Shown: positions 8,733 to 18,240 of the stretch, piece after piece | Position numbering within the stretch: the first letter of the stretch is position 1 | Layout of the letters: every line of letters begins with the position of its first letter | Assembly: GCA_037445895.1 (NCBI GenBank) | Contig: JBBIJO010000002.1 | Coordinates: 1 to 64,000, forward strand | Direction of reading: 5' to 3' | Length of the DNA: 64,000 nucleotides | Origin: JBBIJO01 sp037445895 | GTDB taxonomy: Bacteria > Bacteroidota > Ignavibacteria > Kapaibacteriales > UBA2268 | Program-made: the position numbers and the translations under genes | Notes under the pieces: generated by a model | Databases searched by the model: none | The model's input: the letters and a program-made list of their open reading frames with translations, nothing else | What the model was told of the DNA's origin: nothing

Positions 8733-9524
8733 ATGGAAGAACAAAATTTAGCGTTAGACATTCAAGAAATAATTGCCCCGGAAAACTTAATCCATAAAAA
8801 ACCTTCGACATTACTCGATGTTGATATGCACTATTGCCCGGGTTGTGGGCACAGCACTGTTCATAAAATTTTTATGGAAATCGTCGAAGAAATGGGGATA
8901 CAAAACGATATTATCGGAGTTGCTCCCGTTGGGTGTGCAGTTTTTGCATACAATTATATGGATATTGATATGCAACAAGCTGCCCACGGACGTGCATGTG
9001 CCGTTGCAACGGGCATTAAAAGAATGCTCCCCGATAAATTTGTTTTCACATACCAAGGCGATGGAGACTTAGCTGCAATTGGAGGCAATGAAACTCTTCA
9101 CGCCGCCAACCGTGGCGAGAATTTTCTTGCTATCTTCATAAATAATGCTGTTTATGGAATGACAAGCGGACAGATGGCCCCAACAACTATCGAAGGTATG
9201 GTAACAACGACTTCGCCTTATGGGCGTGACCCGAAAGTTATGGGCTACCCATTAAAATTTAGCGAACTGATTGCTCTCCTACCCGGAGTGGCTTATGTTA
9301 CTCGCCAATCGGTCCATACCGTCGCAAATGTTCGAAAAGCCAAAAAAGCCTTGCAAAGAGCACTCGAATATCAACGACAAGGGCTCGGTTTCTGTCTCGT
9401 CGAAATAGTATCGAATTGCCCATCGAATTGGAAGATGACACCTGTCGAATCCAATAAATACGTGCAAAATTCACTCATTCCGTTCTATACATTAGGCGAT
9501 ATAAAAGTTCCGGAGGCGAAATGA
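8733..9524 (+). CDS. 2-oxoacid:ferredoxin oxidoreductase beta subunit (thiamine diphosphate-binding)
   Basis: 263 aa. CPGCGHSTVH near residue 35 and the TPP/Mg-binding GDGD followed ~30 residues later by NNAVYGMTSGQ identify the catalytic beta subunit. It lies 2 bp after the alpha gene behind AAAGGAG and overlaps the gamma gene by 4 bp (ATGA), implying translational coupling and fixed stoichiometry. Named korB or vorA depending on convention. Confidence 0.88.
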   Translation: MEEQNLALDIQEIIAPENLIHKKPSTLLDVDMHYCPGCGHSTVHKIFMEIVEEMGIQNDIIGVAPVGCAVFAYNYMDIDMQQAAHGRACAVATGIKRMLPDKFVFTYQGDGDLAAIGGNETLHAANRGENFLAIFINNAVYGMTSGQMAPTTIEGMVTTTSPYGRDPKVMGYPLKFSELIALLPGVAYVTRQSVHTVANVRKAKKALQRALEYQRQGLGFCLVEIVSNCPSNWKMTPVESNKYVQNSLIPFYTLGDIKVPEAK

Positions 9525-10054
9525 CACACGAAACAATTTTTTCCGGTTTTGGTGGACAAGGCGTGTTAACAATGGGAATGATTCTTGGCTATGCAGCAAT
9601 TTTCGAGAATAAAGAAGTTACCTGGATGCCATCCTATGGACCAGAGATGCGCGGAGGCACCGCTAATTGCATCACTATAGTTTCCGACGAAATGATTAGC
9701 TCGCCAATAATTTCAAGATTCGACACAGTCGTTGCACTCAATCAACCTTCGATTGATAAGTTCGAAAACGCAGTGAACCCCGCGGGAAATCTCATCTACG
9801 ATTCAACAAATACCCTTCGCCACCCAACCCGAAACGGAATTAATATCTATTCAATTCCCGGTAGCGAATTCGCAGTCGATTTAAAAAACACAAAAGTATT
9901 AAATATGATTATGCTTGGTGCATTCTTGAAAATAACTAATGTAGTTTCGATTGATTCTATATGGAAAGGTTTGAAAGAAGTCCTTCCCGAACGCTACCAC
10001 AAATTGATTCCACTAAATCAAGAAGCATTTATGAAAGGTTATAATTATTTTTAA
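9521..10054 (+). CDS. 2-oxoacid:ferredoxin oxidoreductase gamma subunit
   Basis: 177 aa. GFGGQGVLTMG at the N-terminus is the CoA-domain signature of this subunit, followed by PSYGPEMRGGTANC. Last gene of the operon; it starts inside the beta stop codon and is followed 20 bp later by an intrinsic terminator. It completes a four-subunit enzyme, so no subunit is missing from the locus. Confidence 0.88.
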   Translation: MTHETIFSGFGGQGVLTMGMILGYAAIFENKEVTWMPSYGPEMRGGTANCITIVSDEMISSPIISRFDTVVALNQPSIDKFENAVNPAGNLIYDSTNTLRHPTRNGINIYSIPGSEFAVDLKNTKVLNMIMLGAFLKITNVVSIDSIWKGLKEVLPERYHKLIPLNQEAFMKGYNYF

Positions 10055-10074
10055 TTTGATTAAACTAAAAACAG

Positions 10075-10103
10075 GGGGCTCCTACTTTCGAGGAGCCCCT
10101 TTT
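10075..10103 (+). terminator. Intrinsic terminator of the 2-oxoacid:ferredoxin oxidoreductase operon
   Basis: Nine-bp stem GGGGCTCCT / AGGAGCCCC with a 7-nt loop followed by TTTT. It lies between the convergent gamma-subunit and superoxide dismutase genes. The minus-strand side has a weaker T-rich stretch (TGTTTTTA), so it may act in both directions. Confidence 0.75.
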
Positions 10104-10124
10104 GTATGAACATCGAGGATTATT

Positions 10125-10736
10125 CTATTTTGTTGTTTCGGCAAATAATTTAGCTACTTCGTCCCAATTTACAACATTCCACCAATTTTCGATATACTCG
10201 TTTCGGCGGTTTTGGTATTTTAGATAATACGCATGCTCCCAAACATCGAGTCCTAAAATCGGAATTCCACGAACTTCAACAACATCCATAAGAGGATTAT
10301 CCTGGTTCGGAGTAGAAGTTATAACCAATTTCCCGTTTTGGACAACGAGCCACGCCCAACCAGAGCCAAATCGCCCCATCGCAGCGTCCGAAAAACTCTT
10401 CTTAAAATTTTCGAAAGAACCAAAAGCATTTGTAATCGCTTCGGAAAGCAAACCCGAAGGATAACCCCCGCCATTTGGCTTCATCAGTTTCCAAAATAGA
10501 CTATGATTCCAATGGCCACCACCATTGTTTCTTACTGCAGCAGGAACCTTCGAAGCCATAGCAAGTAAATCCTCGAGTGTTTTCCCCGCAAGCTCAGTCC
10601 CTTCAATTGCCTTGTTTAAATTATTTACATAAGCCTGATGATGCTTCGTGTGATGCAACTCCATAGTCCATTTGTCTATGTAGGGTTCGAGTGCATCGTA
10701 GGAATAAGAAAGCGAGGGAAGTTCAAACTTAGACAT
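10125..10736 (-). CDS. sodA: Superoxide dismutase, Fe/Mn family, likely Mn-type
   Basis: 203 aa from the ATG at 10736, which has AGAGGAT upstream; a 50-residue upstream extension in frame is not part of this family. Metal ligands are His in ELHHTKHHQAYV, His in GGHWNH, and Asp/His in DVWEHAYYL. Gly at the second-sphere position before HWNH together with Gln in NQDNPLM is the Mn-enzyme pattern (Fe enzymes carry Gln in the former site). It dismutates superoxide in the cytoplasm and suggests exposure to oxygen in a cell that also uses oxygen-sensitive ferredoxin enzymes. Confidence 0.9.
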   Translation of the reverse strand: MSKFELPSLSYSYDALEPYIDKWTMELHHTKHHQAYVNNLNKAIEGTELAGKTLEDLLAMASKVPAAVRNNGGGHWNHSLFWKLMKPNGGGYPSGLLSEAITNAFGSFENFKKSFSDAAMGRFGSGWAWLVVQNGKLVITSTPNQDNPLMDVVEVRGIPILGLDVWEHAYYLKYQNRRNEYIENWWNVVNWDEVAKLFAETTK

Positions 10737-11176
10737 TTCTATATCCTCTTTTATATTAAACATACTTGAATTGAATACTTTCGAAAAAATCTCCGTTTTA
10801 TGTAATAAGCTAATTATTCCAATACTTACAACAAAATTTCTTCTTTCCATTGTTACATTCGGTAAAAAAAATACACGACGATACATTGAAAAGTTTATTA
10901 TGCCTAAAATATTTCTTAGAAAATTTAAAAATTATATGTGAAAGAAAAAATCGATATCAAACCAGGTAAGTTTCGATAATTTACAGGGTAAAGTTTCATT
11001 ATAAGAAAAAGCGGCTATTGCCTCCTCTTCTTTGGACAAGTGACCTTAACACACCGTTCATTCTGGTATGGCACTTCGAAGAAATTTCCAAATGTTTAAT
11101 CTACTCAATATTTTTTAAATAAAACAGGGGGCAAAATGCCCCCCGTTAGGTGAGGTTCAGAGAAAAGCAAAAGCAC
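10737..11176. other. Intergenic region with the sod promoter area and the terminator of the next gene
   Basis: No gene is supported over these 440 bp. The part next to sodA is AT-rich and should hold its promoter, but I could not pick a convincing box. The far end carries the terminator listed separately at 11125-11147. Confidence 0.5.
11125..11147 (-). terminator. Intrinsic terminator after the large beta-helix T9SS gene
   Basis: Seven-bp GC stem (GGGGGCA / TGCCCCC on the plus strand) with an AAA loop. Read on the minus strand it is followed by TGTTTTATTT. It lies 30 bp past the stop codon of the minus-strand gene at 11177. Confidence 0.65.
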
Positions 11177-14100
11177 TTATTTGATGAAAAGCATTTGTTT
11201 ACTCAATCGAACTCCATTCACTTCGAGTGTATAAATATATACCCCGGGAGTTAAGTTGAAATCCTTCGGATTTATTTCAATCGAATTTAACCCGGATTGG
11301 TAGCTACCTGCCAAAGTAATTAACTTTTCGCCAACCATATTGGATATAGTAAAGCGAATATCCGAAGCATTTGGCAAGTAAAACTCGATTTTCGTTCGAT
11401 TATCGAATGGATTAGGAATGTTTTGGAACAATTGAAGCGAGCCGTAACTTTCTTCCTCTGAACCAAGAATTACCTTGAATGTTACGGTTACCACGCATTC
11501 ACCGCTCCATACCTCGCCGCATTGATTGTAAATCTTTACTTTATACGTTCCAGCATCGGAAGCCGATGCAGAAGCAATTGTCAAAGTCGCATCTGTATAA
11601 GGTATTTCAGCATCATCCTTATACCATTGATAGCTCAAATCGTCGCCAGAAGCTTGAACTTCGAGCATCAATTCTTTTCCAGTTTCAACATTCAATGTAG
11701 GAGGAATATCCTTGGTTAGCACGGGCTTTGCATAGACCACAACCATCGCAGGTCCAACTTCAACCTGGTCGTAACCTTCGATAGTAATAACAACCGAGTA
11801 GCTTCCTGCATCGCTATTTCCGGCATTATTAATAGTCAATGTAGCGGTATTAACGCCATTATATTTACTCCCCTCTTCAATAGCAACGCCATTGTATTTC
11901 CACTGATATGCCAAATTGAATCCGGGGACAGTAGAAGATGCATTAACTGTTAGAGCAATATTTTCTCCCTCGCAGCCTTCCACATCTTGCAAAGGCTGGG
12001 CTACCACTTTTGGCTTTTCGGCAAGAGTAATGGGTTTGGACGTATCGCTACCACAAATTCCTGTTACTACCACATAGTAATCGGTTCCGAAATCAATTGG
12101 CTTAATATCACGAATTGACAATATTGACGATTTCGAGCCAGCAATTCGGTCGTTGTCGTTCAATGGCATTCCACCACGATACCATTGTACTTCGGGTTGG
12201 AACATCGGTTGGTCCGGAGTATTGATATGTATATCAATTTGGAAGGCAACCGTAGAACCAACATCGGCAAATACCTGCTCTGGCTGTCGCGTAATATCAG
12301 TCGGTTCAACAGCATAAAGAAGCACCTCATCTGTCCATACTGGGTCGGCTTCTCCATTGCCCATTACTTGACAGCTGAACACACCAGCCATTTCGTTGGT
12401 CAAAGGTGGAAGCATATAGATTGCATCGGTTGCTCCATTGATTGGAACACCATTCTTATACCATTGATAAGACAGCGTTCCGCCAAAGTCGATTTCGCCA
12501 ACAACGGTAAAGTAATTATCGACAGAACCAACACAAGCGATAATATCGTTTGGTTGGGTAGTTATACGAATTATAGGATTAAGAGTATTGGCACCAACAT
12601 AAAAGGCTTTCATACGAGAATTGCCATCGATGTCGAATTTCTCAATCTCGTTGGCTAATTGACCGCTCAAATTTGGCAAAGCATAAGTAAAATATAATCT
12701 CCTATCAATCTTCGCAATTCGCGGGTTATCATCCGACAAAAATTCAATCTGCGCTACAACAGAATTTAAATCTTGACCAGTAAGTTGCTGCCACCAAAGT
12801 AAGTCTTGCTCTGGATTAGGTTTAAAAGAGTAAAATGCGTTTTCGTCGGAAAATAGCGAACCAGGAGCCGGAATTGCAAGAATGTTTATAAATGGACCTG
12901 TCGAGCGATTATATCCAATATTCCTCATAAAGTAATTATCCGAACCAATCTGATCAAGAATAGCAATTGAACCCGAGGTAGAACCAACGAAGCTATTATA
13001 ATAGAACTGACAACTATTAATGCCATTTACATACAAAGCAGAAGCATTATTTGTTGCCACAATGTTATCGGCGGTTACCACCGAAGTTGCACCATCGAAA
13101 TACATCCCATAGGAATTATTGCTTAAACGAATTGTATTGTAATAAACTTTAGAATCATAAACATTGTTGAAATACAACCCATAAATAGCTGAGTTATTAA
13201 AATAATTCCTTTCGATATGCAAATCATTGCTATTAAACATAGCAATGGCAGCCTTTGTATAGGACCCATTTCCGCTCATTGTAAATTGGTTGTTATTAAC
13301 AGTCGAAGAGATAATATTCTCGAAGTAGATGCCATTGGTATTAGAACCCATAATAGTATTTCCACTAACAACAGAACTCGTAGAAAGATTCAATAACGAA
13401 ATTCCAGCATTAGAATCATACAACATACTGGTACTCGCAGGCCCAATTCCACTGATTCGGTTGCCAACGATATTTACACCTCCCGAGGCGAGTATTTTGT
13501 CGGACTGTTGGATTTTATCATTGTTGGGGTTGTATTCCACAACCCAACTAGAAATAGAAATACCATCTAGAAGATTTAATCCGGAAATTGTGTTGTCTTG
13601 GAAATTCAGATTCGAACCATCACCTTCGTAGTGGATTCCTTGCCAGTTCTGGTTTACAAAGACATTATTCAAGATATTGAAATTATCGGAGGACCCCGCC
13701 TGCCAAAATCCAACAGAGCCGTTCCGTAGAGTGGAGTTTACTAATCGGAAATTATTCAGCGCATTGTTATCGGAAACGATAAGAGCAAAATCCAAGGTTT
13801 TGGGAGGATTTAAGCAACCAATTAATATGCAATTGTCGAAGGTAATATCGCGATTGCCTCCCACCATTTTGATAATAGTCCCGAAAGAGCAACTATTATT
13901 TACAAGTGTTACATTCTTGAAAGTAACGCCATTATATCTATCGAATTGAAAAACAAAGTTGTTATCTGGCGAGCTTGGTGTGTTTTGTATGATTACATCA
14001 TCGTTACGCCCTGTGAAAGATTGGAACGTCAATGGAGATTGTCGGGAACCTCGTGGTTGTAATGTTATACCTGCATCGTAAGTTCCAGGTCGAATCAGCA

Positions 14101-15454
14101 TATTAACTGGACCAGCAATCCCCCAATAATTAATATAACTGATGAAGTCAATTATGTCGATGAAATCGGGATTACGCCCACCAATTGTGTATGTTCCGGC
14201 AGCCAACGCTTTATATACCTCGACTGTTCTCTCGTCGTTGTTTGGATTATCATCGGGATATCCATTCGGATTAGATGTCCAACCTTTAATGTTGAAAGGC
14301 AAATTTGCTGTTCCAAAGTCGTAGTAGCCAACAGTAACATCGGTCGAGTCCAAAGCAGCAAGACTACCCGTCCAATAATAAGGAGTCTGATTAACTCCAT
14401 TCACAGCCCAATTGACTTGCACAGACGTCAATGGCTTCGGTGCGTAATTTCTAATTCTTAGCTTAACTGCATTGACTCCTGGGTCAATCGGAATCATACC
14501 ATCGGCATTAAGGAAACCCGCATCGTTGAGTATCGGAGCAATTTGTTTCGTGTAGCTATCGTTCGAAGCATCACCGTCAGGTTGTCCATTTGCTTGTGGG
14601 TCGGTTCCTTGTGGATTAGTTGTCCAAGCACGGACTGTAAAAGGATTCCAAGGTGCATACGGAGTAAATTTAAAGCTTGGATTAATTTCAACTATAGTAG
14701 TTTGGCCAGTATCCAAATTGCCAGTCCAATAAAATGGTGTCTGAGTTACTCCATCAATAGACCAATTGATAGTAACGCTTGTTAATGGAAAGAATTTTCC
14801 AAAGTTTTTCAATCTTACTTGCACAGATTGATTTTCCCACGAATCGAACTTGTCGGTTGGGCTAACAATGTCAGCAATGCCTGCATCGTTACTTTTACTT
14901 ACAACATTTATCGTATAGTCTTCCCATTCCATATAATAGTAGCCACCACAAGCACCTCCGTAATAATAATACACATAGTATGAATAATAGTAATAGCCCG
15001 AATAGTTAATTCTCATTCTCGTCGGTCCTTGGACAGCATTTAACGGAATTGTAATATTACCTGTGAAATTATAGTTCGTTGTGCCACCATAGTTCCAACT
15101 ATACGATACTAATTCGCTTTGCTCAAGCACGTTATTATGGTTCCAATCGACATAGATAAGATAACCCGGGTAGTATCCACCCCACAAAGAGTAGCCATAA
15201 ATTTGGAACTGATAAGTTTGCCCAACTATGCAAGGATTCGACGAAATGCTGGAATAATTGCTATATCCAGACGAAGCATAAGTGCTCGAATTGTTAATTC
15301 CATTGAAAACGAAGCGAGTTATGTAGCCATAGTATGGATAATAACCGTAAGGGCTACAATATTGAGCTCGAGCTTCGAATTGGGAAGCAAACAATAGAAG
15401 CACTGCAACAACAAGGCAAGTGTTGCAAAAAGTGGAAAAGAATCGCTTTAACAT
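11177..15454 (-). CDS. Very large T9SS surface protein: GEVED domain, right-handed beta-helix and Ig-like domains
   Basis: 1425 aa from the ATG at 15454 (TGGAGG upstream; the 11-codon upstream extension is unlikely). Signal peptide ends FEARAQ. A GEVED-type domain follows, containing DWNHNNVLEQ and a strikingly Tyr-rich stretch, ending MEWEDYTI. Two CARDB-like domains come next (SIDGVTQTPFYWTG and AVNGVNQTPYYWTG). The middle ~450 residues are rich in Asn with regular DNTISG/NNSxY repeats typical of pectate-lyase-like parallel beta-helices. Several Ig-like domains with YQWYKNG or YQWKYNG follow. A T9SS sorting domain (QNIPNPFDNRTKIEFYLP to the end) closes the protein. A surface structural, adhesive or carbohydrate-binding role is likely; no catalytic residues are evident. 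Confidence 0.82.
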   Translation of the reverse strand: MLKRFFSTFCNTCLVVAVLLLFASQFEARAQYCSPYGYYPYYGYITRFVFNGINNSSTYASSGYSNYSSISSNPCIVGQTYQFQIYGYSLWGGYYPGYLIYVDWNHNNVLEQSELVSYSWNYGGTTNYNFTGNITIPLNAVQGPTRMRINYSGYYYYSYYVYYYYGGACGGYYYMEWEDYTINVVSKSNDAGIADIVSPTDKFDSWENQSVQVRLKNFGKFFPLTSVTINWSIDGVTQTPFYWTGNLDTGQTTIVEINPSFKFTPYAPWNPFTVRAWTTNPQGTDPQANGQPDGDASNDSYTKQIAPILNDAGFLNADGMIPIDPGVNAVKLRIRNYAPKPLTSVQVNWAVNGVNQTPYYWTGSLAALDSTDVTVGYYDFGTANLPFNIKGWTSNPNGYPDDNPNNDERTVEVYKALAAGTYTIGGRNPDFIDIIDFISYINYWGIAGPVNMLIRPGTYDAGITLQPRGSRQSPLTFQSFTGRNDDVIIQNTPSSPDNNFVFQFDRYNGVTFKNVTLVNNSCSFGTIIKMVGGNRDITFDNCILIGCLNPPKTLDFALIVSDNNALNNFRLVNSTLRNGSVGFWQAGSSDNFNILNNVFVNQNWQGIHYEGDGSNLNFQDNTISGLNLLDGISISSWVVEYNPNNDKIQQSDKILASGGVNIVGNRISGIGPASTSMLYDSNAGISLLNLSTSSVVSGNTIMGSNTNGIYFENIISSTVNNNQFTMSGNGSYTKAAIAMFNSNDLHIERNYFNNSAIYGLYFNNVYDSKVYYNTIRLSNNSYGMYFDGATSVVTADNIVATNNASALYVNGINSCQFYYNSFVGSTSGSIAILDQIGSDNYFMRNIGYNRSTGPFINILAIPAPGSLFSDENAFYSFKPNPEQDLLWWQQLTGQDLNSVVAQIEFLSDDNPRIAKIDRRLYFTYALPNLSGQLANEIEKFDIDGNSRMKAFYVGANTLNPIIRITTQPNDIIACVGSVDNYFTVVGEIDFGGTLSYQWYKNGVPINGATDAIYMLPPLTNEMAGVFSCQVMGNGEADPVWTDEVLLYAVEPTDITRQPEQVFADVGSTVAFQIDIHINTPDQPMFQPEVQWYRGGMPLNDNDRIAGSKSSILSIRDIKPIDFGTDYYVVVTGICGSDTSKPITLAEKPKVVAQPLQDVEGCEGENIALTVNASSTVPGFNLAYQWKYNGVAIEEGSKYNGVNTATLTINNAGNSDAGSYSVVITIEGYDQVEVGPAMVVVYAKPVLTKDIPPTLNVETGKELMLEVQASGDDLSYQWYKDDAEIPYTDATLTIASASASDAGTYKVKIYNQCGEVWSGECVVTVTFKVILGSEEESYGSLQLFQNIPNPFDNRTKIEFYLPNASDIRFTISNMVGEKLITLAGSYQSGLNSIEINPKDFNLTPGVYIYTLEVNGVRLSKQMLFIK

Positions 15455-16075
15455 AAAACCTCCATTTGTATGATTAAACAAAATCATAAATTTCCCTTAA
15501 TAAAAACATTTAAAATTAATAAAAAATTTTCTATAACAAAAATAAAAATAAAAAATAAAATTTTTGTAATGTCGCGTAAAAGAGTTTAAATCAAGATGTT
15601 CATCCGAAGTAAAAAATTGAAATTACAATAATCATCAACTTCTCGTTCAAGGAACTCTTCTACTATGTTATTTTTTTCAATCAACTGCTAATTTCTTTTT
15701 CATTGATTTGCAATGGAGCAATAGATTTTATTTTGTAATCATAGGCTGGGTAATTGAAAGCATATTTGTTTCGGCAAGCGAGGGTGTTTGCCTCGCCAAC
15801 AAGGGAAATAACCCACAGGTTAACCCGTGGGTTGAATATCTGTAGAGACACATTGCAATGTGTCTCTACGAAAAATAATTCTCTGTTGTAACAACAAGGC
15901 ATTTTATCAAGCGAGGATGCTCGCCCTACCATCTAAAGAAAAAGGTAATTATTAATTAATAAAAATGGTTCATAATTCTTGATTTATTTTTGGATTATCG
16001 TTGAATAAGCAAACAATAGCAACGGAGGAAGAATTTTGGCTGTTGTGAAGCGAATAGTTCCTCGTTTTTCATTTA
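15455..16075. other. Intergenic region of 621 bp containing REP-like palindromes
   Basis: No gene is supported. The first ~250 bp are AT-rich (long A/T runs near 15500-15570) and should contain the promoter of the minus-strand gene ending at 11177. The second half holds the palindrome cluster described at 15755-15935. A minus-strand open frame of 83 codons across the palindromes (15681-15932) is rejected as coding. Confidence 0.6.
15755..15935. repeat. Cluster of REP-like palindromes
   Basis: Four hairpins lie in 180 bp: GCGAGG...CCTCGC (about 15778-15796); AACCCAC...GTGGGTT (15810-15833); a perfect 28-bp palindrome with half-site GTAGAGACACATTG (15842-15869); and GCGAG...CTCGC (15911-15924), followed by CCTACC. 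Such GTAGAGAC-type palindromes and GGCGAG hairpins are common dispersed intergenic repeats in several phyla. This looks like a mosaic of them rather than a gene. Confidence 0.65.
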
Positions 16076-18229
16076 CTATCGGATAGGTGTTTCGATTGTA
16101 ATTTGAACTGTTCGACAATAGCTACGACCTTGGGGCAAGCTATTATCATACAATAAGTATTCACTACCAACGGGGTTCAAGACGATTTGTGAATCGGGAA
16201 TCCCAAGGTATTTCTTTGTTTCCAAACAGCGGCGTAATGCCAAATCCTTATTATATTCTTCTTCGCCAATCCTATCCGTAAATCCAGAAACAATTACCTT
16301 CGAGTTGGGTTTTATCTTTTTTCGGATTTCTTCGAGAAGAGGCTTATGTTTTGGCAAAATCTCTGCTTTATCGAAATCGAAAAGGATTAACGAAAACCTT
16401 TCGACTTTCTTATCGCCCAACAATTCTTCGCGTTTTTTCCTAATAGTTTTTTGTTCGATATTTAAAGACATCGATGCCGTTTGCTTTTGGTCAATAATAT
16501 CTGTTGCCGATAAAGTAAACTGAATCGGTTTTTCCAAACGTGGCATTGGCTCTTCTTCGACTTTCCAAACAACTTTGTCTGGAACATCCACTCCTTTGAA
16601 AGAGCGTATAATTTGCCCCCCTTGTTCGACAGATAGATTCCAGCCATTAATTGGGGCTTCGCTTTCGATGTGGGGAAAAATTTCGACTATCGGCGGGTTG
16701 GCAGTTCTCTGAATTTCATTTAATCGAATCGGCCGGAGAATCTCGAGGTTATCGGAATATATTTCTGCTCTTTGATTTTCTTCGATACCTTCGCGAAGAG
16801 TTGGATTAGATGGCTTATCGGGTAAGTTTTGTGTTTTAATTTGTATTCGTTTTGGGTCGATGCCCCACACTTCAACGAAATAATTACGGATTGATTCGGC
16901 ACGTTGCTTGGAAAGTTCCAAACCTTTCGATTCTGTTCCTTGTCCACTATTACATCCAACAACTGTAATTTTCGAAGTTGGATTATCTTTCAACCTTTTA
17001 CCAATTATGTTTAATAAGTTTGAATATATTTCAAGTGTATTCCAAGGCAATTTACTTTCGTCGAATTCAGCAACTTCATCTTTCGAGTTTATTTTCAAAG
17101 ATGTTTTAGGTAGGTTGCCGTCGCCTTCGGGGAAAAAAACATAAGGTAGTAATGGAAACATTTCTTCGGTTTCAATTTCTTCGATTACAAGCGTCGGGTT
17201 ATCTTGGATTTGACCTTCGCGCGATTTCCCTACTGCCTTTAACCCTACATTCAAATGCGACAGCTTGGGAACCTCTTTACGATAGCTTTCGTAAATCGAC
17301 GTTTTAAATAGATACCCGTCTTCGACTTCAAACTTTTCGGTTTGAACTCGAGGAAGGTCAACCATTGCAAGCCGGGTTTCTTTCAAGCCTAAAATCGCTA
17401 CAACAGTAGTATCGCGAATATAAGTGGTATCGTAATAATAATGAATCTCGGGAGGTGGATAAACGGGGAAACGAACTGAAATTCCAAAAGTTATCAAAAA
17501 AATCTTCCAACTAACATTGGAGATATTTTGTAATGGAAACACAAATCGAATCTCTGGCTCAATTTTCCCGCCTCCAAGAAAATCGAAATCGTAACTTGCG
17601 CCAAGAACAGGACGAAATTGCCATTCGTTCGGGCGAGGTAAATCCAACCCAGAATACGAGTTTCTCGTTGTTTTACCATCAATAAACACTACGCTATCGG
17701 GCGAGGTAAGTTCTTCGTATTGGTCAATCTTGGTCAAAATTAAATTAGCAACGTTTAGCCCAAAATTAACCCAAAATTTGTCGAACACTGAATAGGAAAC
17801 CATTGGTTCAACAAACAAGGAATAAATTTTAGAACGTAAATAATGGTCAACATAGGCAGGTTTAATCACGATGTGATTGACATCCGAAACGTATTTAACG
17901 GATGTATTGCCAATAAACTCATTTTCGACGAACTGAGCACCTTCGTAATCGAAACCGAGACGAAGCAACACATCGAGTTTTTCGGCCACATTTTTTCTAC
18001 CCAAAATAGACAAATTCCAACCTAAACCAGTTGCTGTCGTATATTTTGGACAACAACTGGGAATATCCTGTAATTTATTGAAATCGGCTATATGGAGGTT
18101 TAAACCCAAACTTCCGGAAATACCGTAATAAAACAATGGCTTCTCGATTTCATCGGAATACACATTATCCAATAAAACTAAAAAAATAGCAACGATTATG
18201 GAAATGTTCCAAAATTTTTTCTTTTTCAT
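16076..18229 (-). CDS. OmpA-family outer membrane protein with two OmpA-like peptidoglycan-binding domains
   Basis: 717 aa. Signal peptide (ISIIVAIFLVLLDNVYS), then ~270 residues of alternating strands like a small beta-barrel, a beta-rich linker, and two OmpA_C-like regions. The first runs from LEIYSNLLNIIG to ENQRAEI. The second is canonical (FDFDKAEILPKHK ... SGFTDRIG ... LALRR) at the C-terminus. OmpA_C domains bind peptidoglycan, so the protein probably ties the outer membrane to the wall. It lies 11 bp downstream of the giant T9SS gene on the same strand, so they are probably co-transcribed; a GAGGT sits at the start. Confidence 0.8.
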   Translation of the reverse strand: MKKKKFWNISIIVAIFLVLLDNVYSDEIEKPLFYYGISGSLGLNLHIADFNKLQDIPSCCPKYTTATGLGWNLSILGRKNVAEKLDVLLRLGFDYEGAQFVENEFIGNTSVKYVSDVNHIVIKPAYVDHYLRSKIYSLFVEPMVSYSVFDKFWVNFGLNVANLILTKIDQYEELTSPDSVVFIDGKTTRNSYSGLDLPRPNEWQFRPVLGASYDFDFLGGGKIEPEIRFVFPLQNISNVSWKIFLITFGISVRFPVYPPPEIHYYYDTTYIRDTTVVAILGLKETRLAMVDLPRVQTEKFEVEDGYLFKTSIYESYRKEVPKLSHLNVGLKAVGKSREGQIQDNPTLVIEEIETEEMFPLLPYVFFPEGDGNLPKTSLKINSKDEVAEFDESKLPWNTLEIYSNLLNIIGKRLKDNPTSKITVVGCNSGQGTESKGLELSKQRAESIRNYFVEVWGIDPKRIQIKTQNLPDKPSNPTLREGIEENQRAEIYSDNLEILRPIRLNEIQRTANPPIVEIFPHIESEAPINGWNLSVEQGGQIIRSFKGVDVPDKVVWKVEEEPMPRLEKPIQFTLSATDIIDQKQTASMSLNIEQKTIRKKREELLGDKKVERFSLILFDFDKAEILPKHKPLLEEIRKKIKPNSKVIVSGFTDRIGEEEYNKDLALRRCLETKKYLGIPDSQIVLNPVGSEYLLYDNSLPQGRSYCRTVQITIETPIR

Positions 18230-18240
18230 ACCTCGGTTAT

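Noticed and set aside
15681..15932. Minus-strand 83-codon open frame
   Set aside because: It runs through the REP-like palindromes, has no convincing ribosome site and no homologue that I recognise.
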